The notes below the pieces were generated by a model. The model was given only the letters and a program-made list of their open reading frames with translations. It searched no databases and had not been told where the DNA came from. A DNA stretch of 64,000 nt, from NCBI GenBank assembly GCA_964608915.1, contig CAZSQA010000030.1:17411-81410 (forward strand). Direction: 5' to 3'. Shown piece after piece: positions 1-8,536 of the stretch. The position numbers and the translations under genes are program-made. The stretch's first letter is position 1, and the number at the start of each line of letters is the position of its first letter. This stretch comes from QWQI01 sp964608915. Lineage in GTDB: Bacteria; Planctomycetota; Planctomycetia; Isosphaerales; Isosphaeraceae.

Positions 1-2343
1 AGCGCCCTGTTCGGCCTGCGGTTCCGCCAGAACGCCTCACGGGCCCTGCTCTTGCCCAGGCCTGATCCCGGCCGGCGCACACCTCTGTGGCTGCAAAGGT
101 TACGGTCGAAGGACCTGCTGGGTATTGTGCGGCAAATGCCCGAATTCCCGATCGTGGCCGAGACGGCTCGCGAGTGTCTCTCGCAGGATCTCGACCTGGA
201 TCTTCTGCGGACGATTCTCGACGGTATCGTCGCCGGTGAGATTCGAGTCGTGAAGCATTCCGGCGAGGCCGCTGGTCCGTTCGCGGCCGATCTCATGAAC
301 CGGTTCGAACGCAAGTTCCTTTACGAATGGGACGACCCGCACCCAGGCGGCGGGCGATCGGCCACGCGCACGGTCGACCGGTCTCAAGGCCCGCTTCTGG
401 ACGAGCTTCTGGAACCGGCCGTGGTGGAACGACTAGGGCGGAAACTGGCGGAATCGGTCCACCGCCCAGCCCGATCGGCCGAAGAGCTGGCCGAACGCCT
501 CAGCCGCCTGGGCGATCTGGAGACCGACGAGGTCGTCGACGAAAACCTGGTATGGCTCAAGGATCTCGAAACGCGCGGTCTATGTCGTTATCTCCCGATC
601 CGGGGTACACATGGCCTCTGGATCCCGGCCGAGGAATTCGGCACCTATGCGATCGCATTTCCGACCCTCGGAATCTTGAACGACGGCGGTTTTCGGGCCG
701 GTGCGGCGGATGCCGCACGCTGGCAGGCGATCGACGCGATTCTGGGCCGGTTCGTCAAATCCCGGGCCCTGATTTCATTGCCCGAAATCACCGACCGCTA
801 TCCGATCGAACCGACCCTGGCCGCCGAATGGCTGACCCGTCTGACCGATTCGGGCGGATTCGCGCGCGTGCGAAAGCCGGGCGATGAAGCCGGAGAAATG
901 GTCTGGGCCGAGACCGATCGGCTGCGCGGCATGATCGGCCAGAGCCTCGTTCAGCGGCGGCAGGAAGTGCGGGCGATCGCGCCTGATGCCTGGGCCGCCT
1001 GGGTCGCGGAGGCTGCTTTTGCCGGAAGTGGTGAACCACGCGAAACTTCCTCGCCGATGCACGAACTCGAAAACGTGCTCCTGCCGCTACAGGGCTGGGC
1101 GGCCACGCCAAAGGAATGGCTGGAAGAAATCCTGCCGGCGAGGTGTTCATCGCACGCGATCGCCACGATCGACGACCTTTTGGCCTCCGGTGAATGGGCC
1201 TGGGCACCGATGCCGGGCGAAGACCGGACCGAGGCCCCGCGCATCGTGATCTATCGCCGCGATTTGCCCCCGCTTTTCGGTTCGCCGGAGATCACGCCCG
1301 ACGAGTGCGACGAAACGACGATCGCCATTCGCTCTGCGCTTGCGAATGATGGCCCGGCGACGGCCCAGCTACTTTCCGAACGTGTGGGGAAGCCACTGGC
1401 GGCCGTGAAGGCAGCACTTAGGCGATCGCTCTTGAAAGGCACCCTCGCCAACGAGCGCCTTCGGTTCCTGGAGCGGTTCCTCTCTGCGGATCGTGACCGG
1501 CCGGGTTCGTCACGGGGCTCTGAATTGCCTGCCCGGGCACGCACCGGCCGCAAGCTCGATAACTTCCGGTCTCTGCTCATGCAGCAGGGTGTGGGCGTGG
1601 GCGGCGTGAAATCTGGCCGACGACCGTCTCTGGCGGAATCGGTGCCGGTGGAGGGACGCTGGCGGTGGCTGGAAGCCGCAGCGGAGAGCGAGCGAACCGC
1701 CGCCGAAGAGCCACTGGCATTCGCCGTGGCGATTCTGATCCGCCGCTACGGCATCGCGTGCCGCGAAACGGCCCGCTTCGGCACCCCGGGTGTGCCCTGG
1801 CAGGAAATGCTCGCATGGATGGAGGCCGCCGAATGGCGCGGCGACCTGCGCCGGGGGTACTTCGTCGAAGGGCTTGCGGGAATGCAGTTTACGACCGAAG
1901 ACGTGGCCCGTGACCTGGCCCTGTTCGCCGAGGCCGCAAGCGCGGGGGCGTCGGATCGAGGCCCACGTTTCCGCTGGTTGTCGGCTGTCGATCCAGCGAA
2001 TGCCTACGGAGCCTCCGCGCCCTTGGACTTGCCCCTGATCGAAGGCGGGAAGGCCCGGCTGCCCCGAATGCCGGGCAATTCGATCGTCCTGGCCGACGGG
2101 GCCCCGCTCTGGATCGTTCAGGAGCGTGGCAAGCGGCTCACGAGCCTGCCGCACGCCTCCGAAACCGTTCTAAGGAAAGGTCTTGCGTACTTCGTGAAAA
2201 TCTTCATGAAATCCACTTCCAAATGGACCGTCACCACGCTTGACGACGCACCCGCCGCGACGACACGCTACGCGGACGCCTTGATCGATCAGGGCTTCTT
2301 CCGCGATGGTCTCTCGTTGACGATCTACCGGGGGCTGATCTGA
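1..2343 (+). CDS. Lhr-family ATP-dependent helicase, C-terminal part (5' end outside window)
   Basis: The frame is open from base 1 and gives about 780 residues, so the N-terminal RecA-like motor domains lie upstream of the window. The first visible residues (FGLRFRQNASRALLLPR, then RRTPLWLQRLRSKDLL and FERKFLYEWDD) match, from family knowledge, the region after the motor core of Lhr-type superfamily 2 helicases. These are 3'-5' ssDNA translocases and helicases linked to DNA repair. The rest is a large C-terminal region with winged-helix-like segments (for example around SLPEITDRYPIEPTLAAEWLTRL). A TTG at 52 could be mistaken for a start, but the matching sequence begins before it. The metallophosphoesterase gene follows 38 bp downstream on the same strand, so co-transcription is possible. 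The family call is good; the exact subgroup is not resolved. Confidence 0.85.
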   Translation, partial: SALFGLRFRQNASRALLLPRPDPGRRTPLWLQRLRSKDLLGIVRQMPEFPIVAETARECLSQDLDLDLLRTILDGIVAGEIRVVKHSGEAAGPFAADLMNRFERKFLYEWDDPHPGGGRSATRTVDRSQGPLLDELLEPAVVERLGRKLAESVHRPARSAEELAERLSRLGDLETDEVVDENLVWLKDLETRGLCRYLPIRGTHGLWIPAEEFGTYAIAFPTLGILNDGGFRAGAADAARWQAIDAILGRFVKSRALISLPEITDRYPIEPTLAAEWLTRLTDSGGFARVRKPGDEAGEMVWAETDRLRGMIGQSLVQRRQEVRAIAPDAWAAWVAEAAFAGSGEPRETSSPMHELENVLLPLQGWAATPKEWLEEILPARCSSHAIATIDDLLASGEWAWAPMPGEDRTEAPRIVIYRRDLPPLFGSPEITPDECDETTIAIRSALANDGPATAQLLSERVGKPLAAVKAALRRSLLKGTLANERLRFLERFLSADRDRPGSSRGSELPARARTGRKLDNFRSLLMQQGVGVGGVKSGRRPSLAESVPVEGRWRWLEAAAESERTAAEEPLAFAVAILIRRYGIACRETARFGTPGVPWQEMLAWMEAAEWRGDLRRGYFVEGLAGMQFTTEDVARDLALFAEAASAGASDRGPRFRWLSAVDPANAYGASAPLDLPLIEGGKARLPRMPGNSIVLADGAPLWIVQERGKRLTSLPHASETVLRKGLAYFVKIFMKSTSKWTVTTLDDAPAATTRYADALIDQGFFRDGLSLTIYRGLI

Positions 2344-2381
2344 CCTGATCCGATCGACCATTCCAGAGCCGGGGTTCACCG

Positions 2382-3227
2382 ATGTCGAATCACGCGAAGG
2401 CCGAAAATGACTTGTCATCGGGCATTTCCAGGAATACCGGTTCCGAACCGCCGGACGTAACCGTGGATGCCGACGATCCTCGAAACTTCGCGGGTCTCGA
2501 GCCACCGGAATTCGATTGCATCGTTTTCAGCGACTTGCATCTTGGCAGCGACATCTGCCAGGCGGGAATGCTCGAAGAATTTCTGGAATGGGCCGTGGCG
2601 AATGCCCGGATGCTCGTCATCAACGGCGACATTTTCGACGATCTCAATTTCGAACGGCTCAAGCGGCATCATTTCAATTGCCTGCGGGTGATCCGCCGCA
2701 ATACGGACCGGGCGGACCTCCGGGTCATCTGGATCCGGGGCAATCATGACGGCCCGGCCGATATCGTGAGCCATATCGTAGGTGTCGACGTTCTCGACGA
2801 GTTCGTCTACGACAACGGCCAGACTCGCCTGCTGATTTTTCATGGCGATCAGTACGATACGATCGTTTCGGGCCACAAGGGCGTCACGGCCTTTTTCTCG
2901 GCGATCTTTCGGGGCCTCGTGCGCGTCCTGCCTGGAGATTGGGCCCGCGCCATTCGCCGCCTTTCGAAAAGCTTCCAGCGCAATTCCGACGCCATCCGCC
3001 GGGGGGCCGTCGCCGAAGCCCGCCGCCGTGGCTGTCCGGCCGTCACCTGCGGTCATACGCATGCGTTCGAAGATGTCATCGTCGACGGCATACGCTACAT
3101 CAACACCGGCACCTGGACGACCGCCCCGCCCTGCCCTTATCTGACGGTTCAAGGCAAGAAGATGGAATTGGCGTTCTGGCCGCCAGCGAAGCCCACGGAG
3201 CCGCCGCCGCCGAAGCGAACGAACTGA
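2382..3227 (+). CDS. Calcineurin-like metallophosphoesterase, LpxH-like
   Basis: The 281-residue protein carries the ordered metallophosphoesterase motifs: FSDLHLGS (about residue 51), INGDIFDD, RGNHDG, HGDQYD and CGHTHAFED. Together these supply the Asp, His and Asn ligands of a two-metal centre. The spacing and the GNHD/HGDQYD pair resemble UDP-2,3-diacylglucosamine hydrolases (LpxH/LpxH2-like) and related phosphoesterases, so a role in lipid A-type metabolism is possible but inferred. There is no signal peptide, which suggests a cytoplasmic enzyme. The N-terminal 45 residues before the first motif look disordered. It lies 38 bp behind the helicase gene. Confidence 0.85.
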   Translation: MSNHAKAENDLSSGISRNTGSEPPDVTVDADDPRNFAGLEPPEFDCIVFSDLHLGSDICQAGMLEEFLEWAVANARMLVINGDIFDDLNFERLKRHHFNCLRVIRRNTDRADLRVIWIRGNHDGPADIVSHIVGVDVLDEFVYDNGQTRLLIFHGDQYDTIVSGHKGVTAFFSAIFRGLVRVLPGDWARAIRRLSKSFQRNSDAIRRGAVAEARRRGCPAVTCGHTHAFEDVIVDGIRYINTGTWTTAPPCPYLTVQGKKMELAFWPPAKPTEPPPPKRTN

Positions 3228-3235
3228 ATTCATGC

Positions 3236-3269
3236 CAAAAATGAAAGCCGGAGCGAAATGCCCCGGCTT
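3236..3269 (-). terminator. Hairpin terminator after the PVC-type heme protein
   Basis: On the minus strand, arms AAGCCGG (3263-3269) and CCGGCTT (3245-3251) enclose an 11-base loop and are followed by TCATTTTTG. It sits just past the stop of the 3306-6971 gene and could also slow readthrough from the converging metallophosphoesterase gene. Confidence 0.6.
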
Positions 3270-3305
3270 CGTTCGAAGAAGTTCGTCAATCTTGCCTGTC
3301 GAATC

Positions 3306-6300
3306 TCACTCACCCGCCGCGGCCGTCGTCGTTTCCGGTCCTGCGGCCGAAATGCGAACGGAGACGGCCGATTGCAGAATCAATTGCAACTGGCTGTCGC
3401 CGGCCGGGGCCCGGTCGGTCGCGAGCGTCACGACGTTCCAGCCCTTCTTAAGAGCCAGAGGCAGCGGGTTTTCGTTCAGGCGGCCGTTCGGGCGGGTCTG
3501 CGGCGAAGCCACCTTTTTGCCGTTGAGATACAAGCGTGTCGGCCCGGAATGGCCGGAACGGAGGGCCACGGTCTGATCGACCGGCGATTCGACCCAGAAC
3601 GCAGCATAAGCCCGGCCCGGGTTGGTGCCGAACTGGCCGCGCAGGTTCATCATGCCGGAACTGGCGATGTCGAGGGCGACCCAGCCGATCGTCTGCCCGT
3701 CCTGACCGACGAGCGATTTACGCACGTCTGGCGCGGCCAGGGCGACACTCTTGCCGTCTTCTTCCACTGGCAGCGGGCCCACGGCCATCAGGCGGGTGAC
3801 ACGCGTGGCCGTCTTCAGCGATTCCTGGGCCGGCTTGTCACGCAGGAAGGCCAGCAGGTCTGCAAGTTCCTTCTGCGAAAGGTCCGCAACCAGGCCGACA
3901 GGCATCAGGCTCACGTTATCCCGCTGCTGTTCTTCGATTTCGCCCACGGGCACCCGGATTTCCTGGCCCGAGGCTTCACGCAGGACAAGCGTTTCGTTGT
4001 CCTGGCTGACCTTCACGCCCGAAAGCACGCGGCCATTGTTCAGGGCCACTTTATAGGCTTCGTAGCCTTCTTTCAGCTCTTTGGAGGGCTCCAGAATCGA
4101 TTCGATCAGCTTCTCCACGGAATAGCTCTGGAAAGCCCCGGTGAGAGCCGGTCCCACGTTTCCGCCGATGCTCTCCATCTTGTGGCACGTGGTGCAGCGG
4201 GCGCCGCCTTCTTTCAGGTAAACGCCCATACCGGCCCAGGGGTCGGCCTTACCGACTTCGGCCGCCAGGGCGATCCGGTCGATCGATTTGATCGATTCTT
4301 CGATCCCCTTTTCGATCCGGGCCTGCACGGCCTGATGCTCGGGCGTTGCGAATTTCCTCAGGGCCGCGAGGACCGTCGGCGCGTCGCCCGATTTCAATTT
4401 CCCTTCCACGAACAGGTTGCCCAGCCGCAGTGCCGTTTTCGGCTGCTCGCCGAGCAGTGCCAGTGCGTCTGCCCGAACTTCTTCGCTGGGGCTCGCCAGG
4501 GCCTTTTCGAGGTAAGGAATGGCCCGCTCCCGGTTCGATTCGGCCAGGCCGCGCAGAACCGCAACGGACCAGGCAGTGTCCGTGCCTGAAGCGTCGGCGG
4601 CTTTGGCGATCAGGTCGAAGGCACCCGCGCCGGTCGTCCGCAGCGCCCGGAGCACCACCAGACGTTCGGCGGCTGATCGGTTGCCGTCGGCCACGCGGTC
4701 GCCCAGCTTTTCGGCCAGCTTGGGGAAGCGGCTGTCGGCGGCGTATTCGGTCGCGGCGACTCGCACGGCTTCGTCCTGTTCGTCCAGAAGCCGGGCGACC
4801 AGCTCATGAGCCGGCAGGCCCGCCAGACGTACGTTCTGAAGCGTCGCCAGTTCGATGCGGGCATCCAGTTCCGGATGCGCCTGGACGAACTGCACCAGCT
4901 TCACCGTGGCGACGGGAATGTTCAGCGGGATGTCCTTGAACATCCGTACGAAAACGAGTCGGTCGTCGGGCGACAGATTCGGCAGGACGACCAGATCAGG
5001 CAGGCGGCGTGCGGCGGGTTCTGTCCGCATGGCCGAAAACACGCCCACGGCATTGCGTCGGCGGCTGTCGGTGCCCAGGCGGATCGTCTGAGCCACCACC
5101 TCCACGGCCGTTTCGCCGAGCCGTTCGATGGCGCGGATGAAGGCGTCGCGCGTGGCCACATCGGCCGATGCATTGTCGTGTAGCCAGTTCAGCATCGCTT
5201 CGCCGGCACGGGCCGGGTTGTCCGTCGCGTGCCGGCCGATCGCCAGGGCCAGTTCACGCAGGACCTGGCCATTGGTTTCGCTGGCCAGATGCTGTTCCAG
5301 GTGTGGCACGAATTCCGGGCGGCTTACCGAAGGTTCCCACGAGATCGCCTGTGCGGCCAACCTGCGCACCTGAAATTCGGGGTCGCTCAAGGCGGCGACG
5401 AGCCGGCTTTCGACTTCGCCGTTCCAGAGCTGGCGAATGCCCTGAAGGCCCAGACACCGGGCCCGCACCGGGGCCTGGCCGTCATTGAGCAGAGCCGTCA
5501 AAGCGGCACGCGACTTCTCGCCACGTTCCACCAGCTCGCGCAGGGCACGGTCGGCCTGCTGATAATCCAGGCCACGCAGCATGCCGATGAGTTCGGCTTC
5601 CGTCGCTTTCTGGATGTGCGTCCAGTCATTACGCGGCCGCACTGGGCGGGCCGGTTCGTTCGAAGTTCCGCACCAGGTCAACTTGTAAAGGCGACCGAAT
5701 TTGCCGTCGCCCCAAAGCCGCCCGGCACCGCCGGAATTCGAACGCCAGTCGAGCACGTAAATGGCACCGTCCGGGCCGACCACCGTCTGGCACGGGCGAA
5801 ACAGGTCGTCGTCGGCCGTCATCAGCGTCAGTTCCCGGCGCAGCACGTTCGCGCCGCCGGCGGGTTCCACCTCGTAGGCCCGCACGAGCTTGCGGAAGAC
5901 GTCCGGATAGATCAGCAGATCACGAAACCGGTCGGGGAACGCCGTGCCGTGATAGACGGCCAGGCCCGCCGGCGCGCCCCGGCCGGTTTTGGCCACGATC
6001 GGCAGCTTGCCCGGCAGTTCGCCGTCGACGGCGCCCCGGTCGAAGTCAGGCCGACAGCAGAACGCTCCTGGCAGAAGCCGCCAGCCGTAATCGCCTTCCT
6101 CGACGGGATTGATCAGCCGCACGCCCTGGAATTTCGATCCGTCCTCGTTGTCGTTGTCCACGATGAAGGCATCGAAACGGCTATTGAAAGCCAGGTCTCG
6201 GTAAGGGTTACGGAAGCCGAGTGCGAACAGGTTCATGCGGGTGCCATCAGGCCGGCCGCGGAAAATGCCGCCGCAGCGCGAGACTTCCACCCGCGAACCG

Positions 6301-6971
6301 TCGGCCCCGACGACGTGGTTGTCGTTATCGCCGGCGGTCAGATAGAACCAGCCGTCGGTGCCCAGAGTCATTCCCGAAAGCCAGTGGTGATAAAAGCCGC
6401 AGAAGCCGTCGGCGATGATGGTGCGCGTTTCGAAGCGGCCGTCGCCGTCCTCGTCCGACCATTTTTCCAGCCGGCCGACGCAGGTCAGGTACAGGGCACC
6501 CTTCCAGGGGAAGATCGAAGACGGCATCTCAGCACCGTCGACGACCACCTCGGAGTGTTCGTAAATGCCGTCCTTGTCACGGTCTTCAAGCCGCTTGACG
6601 ATGTCCATCGTCGCCTTCCGCCGGCGCGTGATCCGCTGCGTGCCGCCTTCGGGCAGCTTGATCGTGTCGAAGGTGTCGTACATGCGGTCGGCCTGGCGCC
6701 ATTCGGCCACATACAGCAGACCCTGGTCGTCGAAGGCCATGGCGGTCGGGTCGACGATCGCCGGCTCGGCGGCCACGATCTGAACCTTGAAGCCCGGAAC
6801 GGAGTAATGACCCTTCAGCCGGGGGTCCTGGTCACCCAGCTCCACCAGGCCTTCACGCCCTTCGGCGGGGCCGACCTGAGCGATCGCATGTGTGCAGAAC
6901 AGCGTGGAAACCAGGCCGATGGCGACGACGAAGCGCCGTCCGGCCACTCTGGCGAAGCGATGGAGAATCAT
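3306..6971 (-). CDS. PVC-type heme-binding CxxCH protein (membrane-bound dehydrogenase type)
   Basis: This large exported protein (1221 residues from the chosen start) has a signal peptide (RRFVVAIGLVSTLFCTHAIAQ). Next comes a seven-bladed-propeller-like dehydrogenase domain typical of the planctomycete family (GLLYVAEWRQADR, FALGFRNPYRDLAF, GPDGAIYVLDWRSN), then a long HEAT-like helical repeat region. A single c-type heme site CTTCH lies at residues 926-930, and a beta-rich C-terminal domain follows. The family is known for sorbosone dehydrogenase-like, presumably periplasmic oxidoreductases of unknown substrate. I chose the ATG at 6971 because it directly precedes the signal peptide. The open frame extends 54 codons upstream to 7133 without sensible sequence. 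No partner gene is adjacent. Confidence 0.88.
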   Translation of the reverse strand: MILHRFARVAGRRFVVAIGLVSTLFCTHAIAQVGPAEGREGLVELGDQDPRLKGHYSVPGFKVQIVAAEPAIVDPTAMAFDDQGLLYVAEWRQADRMYDTFDTIKLPEGGTQRITRRRKATMDIVKRLEDRDKDGIYEHSEVVVDGAEMPSSIFPWKGALYLTCVGRLEKWSDEDGDGRFETRTIIADGFCGFYHHWLSGMTLGTDGWFYLTAGDNDNHVVGADGSRVEVSRCGGIFRGRPDGTRMNLFALGFRNPYRDLAFNSRFDAFIVDNDNEDGSKFQGVRLINPVEEGDYGWRLLPGAFCCRPDFDRGAVDGELPGKLPIVAKTGRGAPAGLAVYHGTAFPDRFRDLLIYPDVFRKLVRAYEVEPAGGANVLRRELTLMTADDDLFRPCQTVVGPDGAIYVLDWRSNSGGAGRLWGDGKFGRLYKLTWCGTSNEPARPVRPRNDWTHIQKATEAELIGMLRGLDYQQADRALRELVERGEKSRAALTALLNDGQAPVRARCLGLQGIRQLWNGEVESRLVAALSDPEFQVRRLAAQAISWEPSVSRPEFVPHLEQHLASETNGQVLRELALAIGRHATDNPARAGEAMLNWLHDNASADVATRDAFIRAIERLGETAVEVVAQTIRLGTDSRRRNAVGVFSAMRTEPAARRLPDLVVLPNLSPDDRLVFVRMFKDIPLNIPVATVKLVQFVQAHPELDARIELATLQNVRLAGLPAHELVARLLDEQDEAVRVAATEYAADSRFPKLAEKLGDRVADGNRSAAERLVVLRALRTTGAGAFDLIAKAADASGTDTAWSVAVLRGLAESNRERAIPYLEKALASPSEEVRADALALLGEQPKTALRLGNLFVEGKLKSGDAPTVLAALRKFATPEHQAVQARIEKGIEESIKSIDRIALAAEVGKADPWAGMGVYLKEGGARCTTCHKMESIGGNVGPALTGAFQSYSVEKLIESILEPSKELKEGYEAYKVALNNGRVLSGVKVSQDNETLVLREASGQEIRVPVGEIEEQQRDNVSLMPVGLVADLSQKELADLLAFLRDKPAQESLKTATRVTRLMAVGPLPVEEDGKSVALAAPDVRKSLVGQDGQTIGWVALDIASSGMMNLRGQFGTNPGRAYAAFWVESPVDQTVALRSGHSGPTRLYLNGKKVASPQTRPNGRLNENPLPLALKKGWNVVTLATDRAPAGDSQLQLILQSAVSVRISAAGPETTTAAAGE

Positions 6972-7077
6972 GTTTGTGACGAGTCCTCGGGCATTTCGGG
7001 CGGGGGAATCCGCAGCGGGTATCCCGTTAAAGTAATCCGCTCGTGCCTGGACCGCAAGAGAATGCCGAAGGCGGCGA

Positions 7078-7115
7078 ACGAAAAACGGCGACACCCCAAT
7101 GGTACCGCCGCTCGT
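7078..7115 (-). terminator. Possible old efp terminator beyond the duplicated efp 3' end
   Basis: On the minus strand CGGCG and CGCCG (7106-7110 and 7086-7090), with an inner ACC/GGT pairing, are followed by TTTTTC. It lies 46 bp after the stop codon of the displaced efp 3' end, where the original terminator of that copy would be expected. The stem is short, so the call is tentative. Confidence 0.4.
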
Positions 7116-7155
7116 TCGAAATCGCGGATTCAATCCGAGACGCCGTCGCTCAGAA

Positions 7156-7219
7156 TCAATTCACCCGTTCGAAATACTCGCCGGTGCGGGTGTCGACCTT
7201 CACCCGGTCGCCCACCTTC
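7156..7219 (-). pseudogene. Displaced second copy of the efp 3' end
   Basis: Reading on the minus strand, this stretch encodes VGDRVKVDTRTGEYFERVN followed by TGA at 7156-7158. It differs from the end of the intact efp (VGDRVKVDTRTGEYLERVK) at two residues, and only three of about 60 bases differ. Homology stops abruptly at 7219/7220, where the RAYT-like repeats begin. It has no start and is only the last 20 codons of an EF-P gene. I infer that insertion or recombination separated an older efp 3' end from its gene body. See the finding on this locus. Confidence 0.75.
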
Positions 7220-7244
7220 CAAAGAAAATAGGTGTCAGTTCTCA

Positions 7245-7330
7245 AAGAAAATAGGTGTCAGTTCTTTTTTTCAGCTCGTCCGAATCGAAGAAAATAGGTG
7301 TCAGTTCTTTTTTTCAGCTCGTCCGAATCG
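7245..7330. repeat. Exact tandem duplication of a 43-bp unit
   Basis: Bases 7245-7287 and 7288-7330 are identical, each including the seven-T run and GGTGTCAGTTC. A further partial copy (AAAGAAAATAGGTGTCAGTTCT) lies at 7221-7242. The unit joins the transposase fragment DSDELKK to the element's terminal sequence. Confidence 0.9.
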
Positions 7331-7440
7331 AGGAACACGGGGTCACGGTTGTTGCCACTGTTGATGGCATGATAGACGAATCCGTCCGAGATTGGCCAGG
7401 GTCGTCTTGGCAGGCCATCAAGCCATCGCAACTTGCCGAG
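7331..7440 (-). pseudogene. N-terminal fragment of a RAYT-type transposase
   Basis: The minus-strand frame gives GLPRRPWPISDGFVYHAIN, then SGNNRDPVFLDSDELKK, and runs into the 43-bp repeat. Full-length members are roughly 200-250 residues and carry a HxH-type HUH motif and a catalytic Tyr; none of that remains. An ATG at about 7416 lies in another frame from the conserved segment, so the start is also damaged. Confidence 0.65.
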
Positions 7441-7621
7441 GTTCTCAAGAAAAAAGCACTGACACCAATTTCTGCTCTGCAAGAAAAAAGCACTGACACC
7501 AATTTCACTTTAGCTCTGACACCAATTTCACTTTGACACCAATTTCACTCTGCGGATCCAACCTCGAGCTGGAGCTCGGGGATCCCAAGTTGGCGGTCCA
7601 TCCCGCCCGTCGTCCCAAATC

Positions 7622-7660
7622 ATTAAAAAACGGCATCCGCCAGAATTGGCCGATGCCGTT
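7622..7660 (-). terminator. Rho-independent terminator of efp
   Basis: On the minus strand AACGGCATC (7652-7660) pairs perfectly with GATGCCGTT (7629-7637), and an inner GCC/GGC pair flanks AATTCT. A run of six T follows. It begins about 27 bp after the efp stop codon. Confidence 0.85.
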
Positions 7661-7686
7661 CGTTTCGAACCGTGGGCCTGATCCGG

Positions 7687-8253
7687 TCACTTTACCCGTT
7701 CGAGATACTCGCCGGTGCGGGTGTCGACCTTCACCCGGTCGCCCACCTTCATGAACGGCGGCACCTGAATGACCAGCCCGTTCTCGCAAGTGGCTTCCTT
7801 ATATTGGTTCGTGGCCGTGGCGCCCTTGATTTCCGGCGGGGTGTCGGTGATCACGTATTCCATCGAAGCCGGAATTTCGACCGAGACGGCCTTGTCGTCG
7901 ATGTACTTCACCATCGTCTTGGTGTTCGGCAGCAGGAAATTCAGTGAGGTGCCGAGAATGTCCGTATTCAGCGGGAACTGATCATACGTTTCCATGTCCA
8001 TGAAAACGTGTTCGTCGCCCTGGCTGTAAAGATACTGAAATTCCTTGGTTTCGACGAACGGGACTTCCAGCGTGTCAGCCGAGCGGAACCGCTTTTCGAT
8101 CGTCGAGCCCGACTTTAGGCTCTTGAGCTTCGTCTGCACCATCGCACGCAGGTTGCCGGGCGTGTGATGAAGAAAGTCGACGACGACGAAATTCACGCCT
8201 TCGATCGTCACGACCTGACCTCGTCTGATGTCGTTGGCCTTGATTTGTGCCAT
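7687..8253 (-). CDS. efp: Elongation factor P with Asn at the tip position 34
   Basis: The 188-residue protein has normal EF-P length and all three beta-barrel domains, ending in the conserved VKVDTRTGEY. EF-P enters the ribosomal E site and relieves stalling at polyproline. The beta3-beta4 loop reads HHTPGNLRAMVQTKL, and alignment to E. coli EF-P (KPGKGQAF) places Asn34 where Lys34 is lysylated or, in other bacteria, Arg is rhamnosylated. A Lys/Arg-type modification at that position is therefore impossible here; how the factor works is not visible. A strong terminator follows. Its last 20 codons are repeated at 7156-7219 beyond a transposon remnant. No modification gene (epmA/epmB or earP) is seen in the window. 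Confidence 0.95.
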   Translation of the reverse strand: MAQIKANDIRRGQVVTIEGVNFVVVDFLHHTPGNLRAMVQTKLKSLKSGSTIEKRFRSADTLEVPFVETKEFQYLYSQGDEHVFMDMETYDQFPLNTDILGTSLNFLLPNTKTMVKYIDDKAVSVEIPASMEYVITDTPPEIKGATATNQYKEATCENGLVIQVPPFMKVGDRVKVDTRTGEYLERVK

Positions 8254-8536
8254 GTTTCCTGTCCGTCAAGGGGATCGGCGGCCACGGCCGCTTCTCTTGC
8301 GTGGCCTTGACCTTGCCGTGCGTTGTTCCAGCCTCGGCCGGTTGCCGGGGCGATCTGATCCGAAGAGCGATATCATAACGCGCTTCGATCGAATTCTCTA
8401 CCCACATGCCTGATCGGTCCGCCACGTCGTTGATGAATTTGCCAGCCAGCACCACGAACGGATTGAAGTTGACCTTAGGGAATTTCGATCTATACTTGCA
8501 GTTGAAGGCGGAATTGCGATCCGCCCGGCGATTCCC

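Larger units (their letters stand above)
7221..7548. mobile_element. Decayed RAYT-type (REP-associated Y1 transposase) element remnant with terminal repeats
   Basis: Three copies of GGTGTCAG sit on the left (7231, 7254, 7297) and four copies of TGACACC in the opposite orientation on the right (7460, 7494, 7517, 7534). Together they form an inverted arrangement around about 120 bp. The core on the minus strand encodes LPRRPWPISDGFVYHAINS and then GNNRDPVF. From family knowledge this is the start of planctomycete REP-associated tyrosine transposases (IS200/IS605-like Y1 family). Only about 30 residues of the protein survive, so the element cannot mobilise itself. Confidence 0.7.

Noticed and set aside
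5229..7364. Long plus-strand frame of 711 codons opposite the heme protein gene
   Set aside because: It is antisense shadow in GC-rich DNA; the minus strand encodes recognisable signal, propeller, HEAT-like and CxxCH sequence.
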